Shown here: positions 24,278 to 32,124 of the stretch, in pieces
How positions within the stretch are numbered: the first letter of the stretch is position 1
How the letters are laid out: every line of letters begins with the position of its first letter
NCBI GenBank assembly: GCA_020723345.1
Contig: DYJA01000018.1
Coordinates: 1-64,000 of the forward strand
Direction of reading: 5' to 3'
Length of the DNA stretch: 64,000 nt
Origin: Candidatus Aquidulcis sp.
GTDB lineage: Bacteria; Chloroflexota; Anaerolineae; UBA4142
Program-made: the position numbers and the translations under genes
The notes under the pieces: model-generated
Database searches by the model: none
Told to the model about the DNA's origin: nothing
What the model saw: the letters and a program-made list of their open reading frames with translations, nothing else

Positions 24278-25455
24278 CTTGTTTTGACTTCCGGATTCGC
24301 AAACGTGAGAATGAGATGATCGCCGTCGAACTTTGCTTTTTGCACGTCGCGCCCGGCAAGCACGCGCGGCAGAATAATGTTGCGGCGAAAATTGCCGATG
24401 CTGATCGCGAGTTCGTCGCCGCTGCGTGTCATGTTCACATCGTCTTTGCTAATGAAAGGCAGGCGCAACTCGAGCGTGTACGCGTCGTCTCTTTTCGCGA
24501 TGACTTCGCTTTGCCCCGCGTAAAAAATCTGCGTGGGGTCTTGGTCGCCGTAGATCGCCGTCGCCATTTTTCGCAGCATTGCCGCGCCGACTACTTCGTC
24601 GTCCATCAACGGCACTTTGAAAATTGGCAGCGGCGCGAATGCGTCTTCGACCAGGTGACCGTAACGCGCTTGCGATCCTTTCCACGCGTTGAAATATTGA
24701 TCGCCAACCGAAGTGGGGATGATGCGATTCGAAATCACGAGATCCGTCGAATAGCCATAGAGATTGAGATACGTGTACGTGCGTTGCGCTTCTTTGATCA
24801 CCATCTTTTCGGGATTCAACACGAGACGCACGGACGATTTCTTCTGATCGGTCAATAGTTTGTGCATTCGGTCGAGTTGCAGAATCAGCCCTTTGATCGT
24901 TTCGAAGACTTGATCGTCGGGCACGGGCAGATCGGTGATACTGCGGATCAAGGGTCCCGCCACCTTGGCGACTTGGCGTTGGATCGGAAAGATACGCGTG
25001 AGGTACCATTCGGCGACTTCGGGCAGCGAAAGGAGGCGCAGTGTTTCCCCCGTCGGCGCACAGTCGACGATGATTGTATCGTACTCGTTGCTATCGTGCA
25101 GGAAAACAATTTGCAAGAGACTGGCGAGTTCATCCATGCCAGGGAGGACGCTCGCTTCGTCCGCGATCAATTCGTCCAAGCCGCGCCACGACAAGACGGT
25201 CACCATCCATTCCTGCACCGTGCCCCAATATTTTTGCATCTGGTGCAGAACGTCAATCTCTTGACCTTTGAGGCGCGGCGCGATTTCGATTGGCTCGTTG
25301 CCAATTGAAACGTCGAACGAATCGGCGAGCGAGTGCGCGGCGTCGGTGCTGACGACGATGGTGCGATAACCCAGGTCGGCGCAGCGCAGCGCGGTTGCCG
25401 CGGCGACGCTCGTTTTGCCGACGCCGCCTTTGCCAGTGTAAAGTAGAATTCGCAT
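24274..25455 (-). CDS. ArsA/TRC40/GET3-family ATPase
   Basis: A 393-residue cytoplasmic ATPase: P-loop GKGGVGKTS at residues 8-16 (deviant Walker A), switch region VVSTDAAHSLADSF, DCAPTGETLRLLSLPE, and the family helix that binds clients. The C-terminal ~70 residues (YTLELRLPF to LILTFANP) look like the alpha-crystallin/HSP20-type domain of ArsA_HSP20 proteins. There is no arsenic gene nearby, so arsenite export is unlikely; targeting of tail-anchored or envelope proteins is a possibility. It heads the envelope operon behind a consensus promoter and is coupled by ATGA to the DUF2723 gene. Confidence 0.92.
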   Translation of the reverse strand: MRILLYTGKGGVGKTSVAAATALRCADLGYRTIVVSTDAAHSLADSFDVSIGNEPIEIAPRLKGQEIDVLHQMQKYWGTVQEWMVTVLSWRGLDELIADEASVLPGMDELASLLQIVFLHDSNEYDTIIVDCAPTGETLRLLSLPEVAEWYLTRIFPIQRQVAKVAGPLIRSITDLPVPDDQVFETIKGLILQLDRMHKLLTDQKKSSVRLVLNPEKMVIKEAQRTYTYLNLYGYSTDLVISNRIIPTSVGDQYFNAWKGSQARYGHLVEDAFAPLPIFKVPLMDDEVVGAAMLRKMATAIYGDQDPTQIFYAGQSEVIAKRDDAYTLELRLPFISKDDVNMTRSGDELAISIGNFRRNIILPRVLAGRDVQKAKFDGDHLILTFANPEVKTS

Positions 25456-25487
25456 TGAAAACTCCGCGAGGATTTGAGAACGAGGAT

Positions 25488-25515
25488 ATTATAGCGCGGG
25501 TGGGGATGGTGTCAA
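25488..25515 (-). promoter_or_regulatory. Consensus promoter of the ArsA operon
   Basis: On the minus strand TTGACA (25515-25510) and TATAAT (25493-25488) are 16 bases apart, 33 bases before the start codon of the ATPase gene. Confidence 0.85.
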
Positions 25516-25539
25516 TAACGTCAAGACAAGAGGACAGAA

Positions 25540-25746
25540 ATGCAGAACGCCGTAGTACCACGCAACGGCGGACGAATCGAGATGACCTTCCAATCGCGCG
25601 GCACCCCGTCGTTGCCGTGGCGCGCGTGTTTCGCGGCGTTAATCGTGTTTCTCTTTTCTATTGTTGTGCCTCTGACAACAGAGCCGCGAGTATTGCAAAG
25701 TAAGCGGGCTTGGGTTGAAAATTATCATCAAACGGCAACGGGTTAG
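25540..25746 (+). CDS. Possible truncated small membrane protein
   Basis: A 68-codon frame with AGAGGA before the ATG and one hydrophobic segment (ACFAALIVFLFSIVV). It runs into the 3' end of the oppositely oriented xylanase gene. The GC-rich part (25540 to about 25655) resembles the chromosome, the rest is xylanase sequence. It may be the remnant of a gene cut by the xylanase insertion, or chance. I do not recognise it. Confidence 0.2.
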   Translation: MQNAVVPRNGGRIEMTFQSRGTPSLPWRACFAALIVFLFSIVVPLTTEPRVLQSKRAWVENYHQTATG

Positions 25747-27091
25747 CGTCGGGAGAATAGAAAGGATAGTCGGGTACAGATTGCCACGTTGACAATCTAT
25801 CTATGACACCAAGAATCGAGAAACCTTTGCATACACCAGATTCAATTGCCGCCTGAACCATTTCCTTGTAGATTCTTGCCTGTATTTTGAATCTTTCGTC
25901 TCGCGTACCCTTGACATCTTTCATATTCACGTCGAACTCGGAAACATAGACGGGCAGACCGTAACTCTTCATTGTAGCAATGACATCTTGTTTGTTGGGT
26001 GGAATATTTCCGAACAAGTGCATTTGCAACCCTACTCCGTCAATGAGTCCTTTGCTTTTCAAATTCTGCACTACTTGGCGTGTAATTTCAGTTCGTCGCC
26101 CGTTATACTTTCCGTAGAGCGAGTCTGTGCTATCGAGTGAATGATTCCAATAATCGTTGTAAACCAAAATCGCTGATGGGTCGGCTTGGCGAGCGGCTCG
26201 GAAAGCAGTCTCGACGTAATCCAAACCAACGATTGCGTCAAAAACATCACGATTGCAACCCTGATACTCATTGACCACATTCCACGTTTGTATTTTGCCC
26301 TTGTATCTTTGCAGTAATGTGGCTACGCGGTCTTGGATGATTTGAATTAACTCGGGGCGAGAAAAAGTGCCTTTCGCTATCCAATCGGGAAGACTCCCAC
26401 AACCCCAGATAACCAGATGTCCATACGTTTGCATTCCATTGCGCGTTGCAAGATTGGTATCACTGTCAACGGGATTGAAATAATTTTTTCCGCGTTCTGG
26501 TTCAGTAAACCGCCACCCGACGTTTATTTGTCCAAGATTGAATTCTCTCGCTTGTACCTTGACCAAGTTGTTGTAATCATTCGCAAAGCCATAGCCACCT
26601 ACCGCACCACCAATTTTGAAATTTATCTTGTCTGCCATTCCCCGCATTGTTGTCTGTTGCCAAGTACCTTTTTGTTCTATCAATAAAGGTGTGCCGTCAG
26701 CAGTGACAATGGCTATGAATGGATTTGTCTGGTAATCCTTGAATGTTTTCGCCGTCAGACCACTTTTCACTTGTTCTGGCGTTAGATTCATAGCGGTTGA
26801 ATAAGGTGCTATTGCCGCGTCTACTAACTGAACCGTTGGATACTGGGATTCAGTAAGACCGCCAATTGCAACTGTAGGTTCGCGTGTAGAAGTTGGTGTT
26901 GGAATGTTAGTTGCAGTTGCGGTTGCGGTTGGCAAAGCCGTCACAGTTGGCGTTGTAGTGGGCGCGAGAGTTGAAGTAACAGTAGCACCGACCGTTACAG
27001 CGATAGTAGCAGTAGGTGTAGCGTTTGGCGCGGGCGTGCAAGCGGTAATCAAGACGAAGCACATCAAGACAGCCAGTATTGTACATTTCAT
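25658..27091 (-). CDS. GH10 endo-beta-1,4-xylanase-like lipoprotein
   Basis: A 477-residue lipoprotein: lipobox ITAC (Cys18), a Thr/Pro linker to about residue 73, then a GH10 TIM barrel. The acid/base is Glu275 in TWNVVNEY and the nucleophile is Glu385 in YVSEFDVNM. The usual WHxQxPxW of the -1 subsite appears as WGCGSLPDW, so a conserved histidine is replaced by glycine. The frame is open to 27673, but GAGGAG 12 bases before ATG 27091 and the signal peptide fix the start. The gene is clearly lower in GC than its neighbours and may be acquired. It would cleave xylan or related glycans at the cell surface. Confidence 0.88.
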   Translation of the reverse strand: MKCTILAVLMCFVLITACTPAPNATPTATIAVTVGATVTSTLAPTTTPTVTALPTATATATNIPTPTSTREPTVAIGGLTESQYPTVQLVDAAIAPYSTAMNLTPEQVKSGLTAKTFKDYQTNPFIAIVTADGTPLLIEQKGTWQQTTMRGMADKINFKIGGAVGGYGFANDYNNLVKVQAREFNLGQINVGWRFTEPERGKNYFNPVDSDTNLATRNGMQTYGHLVIWGCGSLPDWIAKGTFSRPELIQIIQDRVATLLQRYKGKIQTWNVVNEYQGCNRDVFDAIVGLDYVETAFRAARQADPSAILVYNDYWNHSLDSTDSLYGKYNGRRTEITRQVVQNLKSKGLIDGVGLQMHLFGNIPPNKQDVIATMKSYGLPVYVSEFDVNMKDVKGTRDERFKIQARIYKEMVQAAIESGVCKGFSILGVIDRLSTWQSVPDYPFYSPDANPLPFDDNFQPKPAYFAILAALLSEAQQ

Positions 27092-27142
27092 CTTGGGCGG
27101 GTCTCCTCTGGGAAGAAAAAGTAATGGCGCATAACTACTGGT

Positions 27143-27205
27143 TTCCCGCATGAGTGCGGGAAGCACAGATTCGGCAAGTTTCCTGCACCCGAAGTGCGGA
27201 AACCC
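27143..27205. repeat. Two short hairpins upstream of the xylanase gene
   Basis: TTCCCGCA TGAG TGCGGGAA (27143-27162) is perfect; a second hairpin, GTTTCCTGCAC with GTGCGGAAAC, follows at about 27177-27201. They lie in the xylanase leader region; role unknown. Confidence 0.6.
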
Positions 27206-27259
27206 ACGCTTTCCACGCCCCAAGTATACCACGTTTTCCTTGAGCAAGCCAAATTTGCA

Positions 27260-27387
27260 AGTCTTGGCGGGCGAATAAATTCGCCGCAACAAAGGCGCGA
27301 AACCGACCTTTGTCGGTTCAATGCCAGTCGCCGCAGGGCGACTTGGTGTAGTTGTAGCCGCGAATTTATTCGCCAGGCACCAAGTCC
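27260..27387. mobile_element. MITE-like inverted-repeat element between xylanase and mtaB
   Basis: About 128 bases. Outer arms AAGTCTTGGCG..GGCGAATAAATTCGCC (left) and GCGAATTTATTCGCC..CACCAAGTC (right) are inverted copies. The inside holds two further hairpins (ACCGACCTTTGTCGGT and AGTCGCCGCAGGGCGACT). It is AT-rich at the arm centres and encodes nothing obvious. With the hairpins at 27143-27205 it accounts for most of the 340-base gap between genes. Confidence 0.65.
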
Positions 27388-27431
27388 TCAATCGTTTGAC
27401 ACGCTCACTGAAAGATGCTATTCTCCCGCGC

Positions 27432-28841
27432 GTGAAAATCTTTTTGAGCACGCTGGGCTGTAAACTGAACGAGAGCGAATTGGAAGCATGGGCGCGCCGC
27501 TTTGCCAACGATGGACACGAAATCGTAAACGACGCGCGCGCGGCTGATGTAATCGTGCTGAACACCTGCACGGTCACGCACGTCGCCGCGCGCAAAACGC
27601 GCCAACTCGCGCGGCAACTCGCGCGCGCGAATCCAAACGCGCGCATCGTGCTCACGGGCTGTTTCGTCACCATCTCGCCCGACGAGGCAAATGCGCTACC
27701 GAACGTCGCGCTCGTCGTGCCGAACGCGGAGAAGGAGCGACTCGTTGCACTGGCGGAGGGCGAGTTCGCAATTCAAAATTCAAAATTCGAAATTCAAAAT
27801 TCTCAAGCAATCGCCCTGGATTCGTCTCAATGGTTGGACGCGGATGTGGAAACCCAAGTTGCAGGACGCCAACCTGCGCCGAAAGCAGAAAACATTCATC
27901 CTTCATCCTTCATCCTTCATCCTTCACTTCGCACTCGCGCCTTTGTCAAAATCCAAGACGGCTGCAACTTGTCCTGCGCGTACTGCATCATCCCGCATGC
28001 GCGCGGCGCAGAGCGCAGTCGTCCGCGCGATGAAATTATCGCCGAAGTCAACGCGTTGGTTGGCGCGGGATACAAGGAAATCATTTTGACGGGTGTGCAG
28101 ATTTCGGCGTACCGTTGGACAAATTTGAAATTTGTCCTACACGATCTCGTCGCCGCGATTCTCGCGGAAACGAACGTGCCGCGCTTGCGCTTGACGAGCA
28201 TCGCGCCGTGGGATCTCGATGAAGCGTTGTTGGATTTGTGGCGCGACGCGCGCTTGTGCCGCCATCTGCACTTGTCGCTGCAAAGCGGCAGCGATGCGGT
28301 TCTGCGGCAGATGCGCCGACCGTACACGACCGGGCAGTTCGCGCGCGCGGTCGAACTCGCGCGCGCAAAAATTCCCGACGTTGGCATCACAACCGACGTG
28401 ATCGTCGGATTTCCGGGCGAGAGCGATGCCGAGTTCGAGGAGTCGCTGAAATTCGTCGAGCAGATGCAGTTTTCGCGCGTCCACGTTTTTCCGTACTCCA
28501 AGCGCGATGGCACAAGCGCGGCGGCGTTCCCGAACCAAGTGTCCGACGCGGCAAAGCAAGCGCGCGCCAAGCAAATGCAAGCAATCGCGGACGCGAGTCA
28601 GTGCGCGTTCGCGGCGCGGTTTGTCGGACGCGAGTTGATGGTGTTGTGGGAAGCGCGCGAAGAGAGCAGAGGAGCAGGGGAGCGGGGGAGCAGGGGAGAA
28701 AATTCACCCCTGCGGTATTGGTCGGGCTACAGCGATAACTACATCCGCGTCATCGCGGCGAGTGACGCGAATTTGACAAATCAGTTTGCATCAGCGCGTG
28801 TGACGGATGTGACTGACGATGGCGTGAGCGCAGAGTTGTAG
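27432..28841 (+). CDS. mtaB: tRNA threonylcarbamoyladenosine methylthiotransferase MtaB
   Basis: A 469-residue radical SAM enzyme: N-terminal UPF0004 domain starting VKIFLSTLGCKLNESE, radical SAM cysteines C178, C182 and C185 in CNLSCAYCIIPHARG, and the LTGVQISAYRW and LRLTSIAPWDLDE region. The CKLN form of the first cysteine motif distinguishes MtaB from MiaB and RimO. It converts t6A37 to ms2t6A37 in tRNA. GTG 27432 is chosen; the open frame upstream is element sequence. Two low-complexity inserts (about residues 113-124 and 155-166) and a Gly/Arg-rich one near the C terminus are encoded by iterated DNA repeats, and a palindrome copy lies at 28118-28138. Confidence 0.93.
   Translation: MKIFLSTLGCKLNESELEAWARRFANDGHEIVNDARAADVIVLNTCTVTHVAARKTRQLARQLARANPNARIVLTGCFVTISPDEANALPNVALVVPNAEKERLVALAEGEFAIQNSKFEIQNSQAIALDSSQWLDADVETQVAGRQPAPKAENIHPSSFILHPSLRTRAFVKIQDGCNLSCAYCIIPHARGAERSRPRDEIIAEVNALVGAGYKEIILTGVQISAYRWTNLKFVLHDLVAAILAETNVPRLRLTSIAPWDLDEALLDLWRDARLCRHLHLSLQSGSDAVLRQMRRPYTTGQFARAVELARAKIPDVGITTDVIVGFPGESDAEFEESLKFVEQMQFSRVHVFPYSKRDGTSAAAFPNQVSDAAKQARAKQMQAIADASQCAFAARFVGRELMVLWEAREESRGAGERGSRGENSPLRYWSGYSDNYIRVIAASDANLTNQFASARVTDVTDDGVSAEL
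27769..27802. repeat. Iterated AATTCAAAATTC repeat inside mtaB
   Basis: AATTCAAAATTC-type units in tandem encode QNSKFEIQNSQ in the linker between the N-terminal domain and the radical SAM domain. A second run, CATCCTTCATCCTTCATCC, follows at 27894-27927 in the same linker. Confidence 0.75.
28118..28138. repeat. Palindrome copy GGACAAATTTGAAATTTGTCC inside mtaB
   Basis: A 20-21 base palindrome matching 21977-21998 apart from two central bases. It encodes TNLKFV in the MtaB chain, right after the conserved LTGVQISAY region. Confidence 0.8.
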
Positions 28842-28877
28842 AGACCTTCGAGAATATGACCTCGAAGGTCTTTTTTT
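28842..28877 (+). terminator. Rho-independent terminator of mtaB
   Basis: AGACCTTCGAG (28842-28852) and CTCGAAGGTCT (28861-28871) form a perfect 11-bp stem with an 8-base loop, followed by seven T. It starts at the mtaB stop codon. Confidence 0.92.
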
Positions 28878-28955
28878 ACAACGATTTTACAACGGGCTAA
28901 TCTTGCGCTTAACTCTGTACGCAAGAATGAACACATCCTGATGGAGGGAGTGACT

Positions 28956-30614
28956 ATGCAAATCACACGTCGTGATTTTCTCAAGGACATTGCGTGCGGC
29001 GCCGCGCTTGTCAGTTTGCCGCCCTGGGTTTCACAACTCGACGAGCCGCTAGCGCGACAAACGCACCTCCCGATTTTTCATTCGTCTCCGTGGCAATGGA
29101 TTCCTGCGCGCGATTTAGGTACAGGCAATCCGATTATCACCGCGCTCAATCGCCTCGCGTTCGGACCGCGCCCCGGTGATTTCGAGCGCGTGCAGCAAAT
29201 CGGCGTGGACGCTTACATCGAAGAGCAACTCGCGCCTGAAAAGATCGACGACAGCGCGCTCGAGCAACGCCTCGCGACGATGTACCCAACTCTGAGCAAA
29301 AGCATCGGCGAATTGATGCGCGATTATCCGCAGCGACCACAAGTCGTTCAAAATATGAGCAAGGCAGAACGCTTGGAGCAAATTCTCGCGGGTCTCGGCG
29401 TCAAGACCGAGTTGACGCAGAATCCGCAACAAGTCGTCGCGCAACTGCAAGACGCGACGATGATGCGCGCGCTCTTCAGTCGGCGGCAACTACAAGAGGT
29501 GGTCGTCGATTTTTGGTCGAACCACTTTACGATCTACGCGCTCAAGAATGACGATCGCTGGATGAAGACGGTGGACGACCGCGAGGTGATTCGCAAGCAC
29601 GCGTTCGGCAAATTCGGCGATCTGCTTCGCGCGAGCGCGCAGAGTCCCGCGATGCTCGTCTATCTCGACAATCAGTTGAACGTCAAAGGCGTCGCGAACG
29701 AAAATTACGCGCGCGAAATTATGGAACTGCACACGCTCGGCGTGGACGGCGGATACACGCAGCAAGACGTCGCGGAACTCGCGCGCGCGTTTACGGGCTG
29801 GACGGTTCGCCAGCCGCGGCGCAGCGGCGCGTTCGGCGCGACGGATTATTCCGACGCAGGCACGTTTTTCTTCGATTCGAATCGGCACGACAACGCAGCC
29901 AAGCGCGTGTTGGGGATCGATCTGCCCGCGAACGGCGGCATCAACGACGCGCTCAAAATCGTCGACGTTCTCGCGAAACATCCATCCACCGCGCAATTCG
30001 TTTCCAAGAAATTGGCGCGCCGTTTCGTTTCCGATAATCCACCCGACGCGCTCGTGCAACGCGCCGCGCAGACGTTCACGCAAACGAACGGCGATATTCG
30101 CGCGGTGTTGAGTGTGATTCTGCACTCGGACGATTTCAAGAATTCGTTCGCGCAAAAAATCAAACGACCGGTTGAACTGGTCGCGTCCGCCGCGCGCGCA
30201 ATGGATTTACAAGCCGACGATGTGCGCGCGTTGTCTACAACTGTTCGATTGATGGGGCAGGGTTTGTTCCTGCATCCCACGCCCGACGGCTACCCCGATG
30301 TGGGCGACGCGTGGATCAACACGGGCGCGCTGCTCGCGCGCTGGAATTTCGCGCTCGCGCTCGCGTACAACCGCGTGCCGCGCGCAAAGGTCGATTTGTC
30401 CAAGTTGATCGCTTCGCGCGGCGTGTCAATCAAGACGACCGGCGAAGTCGTGGATTTCTGGACGGACGTGATCTTGCATCGCGCGCTTGCCGACGCGGAT
30501 CGCAAGAAATTGATCGACGCGTTCGGCGGCAACGCGTCCGCGAATTTCGATCCGACGCGCCTGCCCGATCCCGTCGCGCTGATTCTCGCGTCGCCGCAGT
30601 TTCAATATCGGTGA
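28956..30614 (+). CDS. DUF1800 family protein with Tat-type signal
   Basis: A 552-residue protein starting MQITRRDFLKDIACGAALVS, a twin-arginine signal, followed by the DUF1800 body (ALNRLAFGPRPGDFERVQQ, YIEEQLAPEKIDDSALE, VVDFWSNHFTIYA, NYAREIMELHTLGVDGGYTQ). An in-frame ATG at 28941 exists, but GGAGGGAG lies 6-9 bases before the 28956 ATG. Exported folded proteins of this family regularly pair with DUF1501 proteins, as here. The biochemical role of the pair is unknown; export of a cofactor-containing or pre-folded protein is implied by the Tat signal. Confidence 0.92.
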   Translation: MQITRRDFLKDIACGAALVSLPPWVSQLDEPLARQTHLPIFHSSPWQWIPARDLGTGNPIITALNRLAFGPRPGDFERVQQIGVDAYIEEQLAPEKIDDSALEQRLATMYPTLSKSIGELMRDYPQRPQVVQNMSKAERLEQILAGLGVKTELTQNPQQVVAQLQDATMMRALFSRRQLQEVVVDFWSNHFTIYALKNDDRWMKTVDDREVIRKHAFGKFGDLLRASAQSPAMLVYLDNQLNVKGVANENYAREIMELHTLGVDGGYTQQDVAELARAFTGWTVRQPRRSGAFGATDYSDAGTFFFDSNRHDNAAKRVLGIDLPANGGINDALKIVDVLAKHPSTAQFVSKKLARRFVSDNPPDALVQRAAQTFTQTNGDIRAVLSVILHSDDFKNSFAQKIKRPVELVASAARAMDLQADDVRALSTTVRLMGQGLFLHPTPDGYPDVGDAWINTGALLARWNFALALAYNRVPRAKVDLSKLIASRGVSIKTTGEVVDFWTDVILHRALADADRKKLIDAFGGNASANFDPTRLPDPVALILASPQFQYR

Positions 30615-30677
30615 TCAGTCAACTAGTCAACCAGTCGATTGGTCGACTAGTTGACCAATTGACTGATTGACTAATCA
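30611..30677. repeat. Iterated hairpin cassette, unit TAGTCAACC
   Basis: GTGATCAGTCAACTAGTCAA and further units are mirrored by TTGACCAATTGACTGATTGA and ATCAC. It is an almost continuous AT-rich inverted repeat at the junction of the DUF1800 and DUF1501 genes, starting at the DUF1800 stop. Confidence 0.85.
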
Positions 30678-30697
30678 CTCCAAGAGGGATTTCTAAA

Positions 30698-31954
30698 ATG
30701 ATGAACGATACACTTTCCCGTCGTGATATTCTGCGCCGCGCCGGCGCGTTGGCGATGAGCGCGATTGCGCTGCCGGTGTGGATGCCGCGCGTCGTGTTCG
30801 CCGCGAAGAACGCGCCTGCGTCGTCGAACGATATGCTCGTCTGTGTGTTCTTGCGCGGCGCGGCGGATGGGCTGAATCTCGTCGTGCCGCACGGCGACAA
30901 GGATTACTACGCCGCGCGCCCAACGCTCGCAATCGCGCCGCCGAAAGCGGGCGACGCGAACGCGGCGATTGATCTCGACGGCTTTTTCGGATTGCATCCG
31001 CGGCTCGCGCCGCTCAACGATATTTACCGTGCGGGCGCGCTCGCGATCGTGCACGCGGTTGGCTCGCCCGATCCGACGCACTCGCATTTCGACGCGATGG
31101 ATTTCATGGAGCGCGGCACGCCGGGAGAGAAATCGATCCCGACTGGCTGGATCGGTCGGCACTTGCAACAAATGGCGACGAGCAACGCGTCGCCGTTCCG
31201 CGTTGTCGGCATGGGTACGATTTTGCAGCAATCTCTGCGTGGACCGATTCCCGCTACCGCACTGCAAAGTCTCGCCGACGTGCGCTTGCAAACCGACGCG
31301 CGCAAAGCGCCGCAGGTGCAAACCGCGCTTGCCGCGCTGTACGACGGCAGTGGTTTTATCGAAGCGAATGGCAAGCAAACTCTGCAAGCGATCAACGATT
31401 TGGCGAAACTGCCGTCGAACTACGCGCCGTCGAACAGCGCGCAATATCCCGACACGATGTTTGGCAAATCGCTGATGGCAGTCGCGCAGTTGATCAAAGC
31501 TGACCTGGGTTTGGAAATCGCGTGCGTCGATCTTGGCGGCTGGGATATGCACGTGCAAGAGGAAGGACAACTGACGCGTCTCGCGGATGAATTCGCCAGC
31601 GGTCTCGCCGCGTTCTACGCCGATTTGCAAGATCGCATGAAACGCATCACACTCGTCGCGATGACGGAATTTGGTCGGCGCGCGCAAGAAAATTCGAATC
31701 GCGGGACGGATCACGGACACGGCGGCGTGATGTTTGTGATGGGAGGCAACGTCAACGGCGGCAAAGTGTACGGCGATTGGCCCACGTTGAGCAAGGACAA
31801 ATTGTACGGTCCCGGCGATCTCGACAATACGACCGATTTTCGCGACGTGCTGGGCGAGATCGCGCAAAAACGATTGGGCAATTCGAATCTCGCGGCGGTG
31901 TTTCCGAAATACAATACGTTCAAGTTTCGCGGACTCGCACGCGATAATGCCTGA
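30698..31954 (+). CDS. DUF1501 family protein with Tat-type signal
   Basis: A 418-residue protein with twin-arginine signal MMNDTLSRRDILRRAGALAM, then the DUF1501 domain (alkaline phosphatase-like fold): MLVCVFLRGAADGLNLVVPH, HPRLAPLNDIYRAGALAIVH, FDAMDFMERGTPG, CVDLGGWDMH and MTEFGRRAQENSNRGTDHGH. The His/Asp-rich last motif could hold metals. It is co-transcribed with the DUF1800 gene and ends at a strong terminator. Function of the family is not established. Confidence 0.92.
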   Translation: MMNDTLSRRDILRRAGALAMSAIALPVWMPRVVFAAKNAPASSNDMLVCVFLRGAADGLNLVVPHGDKDYYAARPTLAIAPPKAGDANAAIDLDGFFGLHPRLAPLNDIYRAGALAIVHAVGSPDPTHSHFDAMDFMERGTPGEKSIPTGWIGRHLQQMATSNASPFRVVGMGTILQQSLRGPIPATALQSLADVRLQTDARKAPQVQTALAALYDGSGFIEANGKQTLQAINDLAKLPSNYAPSNSAQYPDTMFGKSLMAVAQLIKADLGLEIACVDLGGWDMHVQEEGQLTRLADEFASGLAAFYADLQDRMKRITLVAMTEFGRRAQENSNRGTDHGHGGVMFVMGGNVNGGKVYGDWPTLSKDKLYGPGDLDNTTDFRDVLGEIAQKRLGNSNLAAVFPKYNTFKFRGLARDNA

Positions 31955-32000
31955 ATTTTTAGATGCCGACGTTCGATCTGATCTCGCGAACCGAATATCG

Positions 32001-32036
32001 ATGGCGCAGGAAGTCAATCTCCTGCGCCATTTTTTT
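32001..32036 (+). terminator. Rho-independent terminator of the DUF1800-DUF1501 operon
   Basis: ATGGCGCAGGA (32001-32011) and TCCTGCGCCAT (32020-32030) form an 11-bp perfect stem, followed by seven T. Confidence 0.92.
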
Positions 32037-32046
32037 GGCATGAATA

Positions 32047-32074
32047 TTGCCAATATCTTGAATCTAAATACAAT
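32047..32074 (+). promoter_or_regulatory. Promoter of the first GlcDE-Nramp-kinase operon
   Basis: TTGCCA (32047-32052) and TACAAT (32069-32074) are 16 bases apart, about 50 bases before the GlcDE start and just after the preceding terminator. Confidence 0.65.
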
Positions 32075-32124
32075 AAGCAAGCGCATCCTCATTGTCATTT
32101 GTATATGCCAACATTGGATCAATC

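Noticed and set aside
24274-25455. Arsenite-exporting ATPase as function of the ArsA-like gene
   Set aside because: No arsB, arsC, arsD or arsR nearby, and the HSP20-like C-terminal domain points to a different subgroup.
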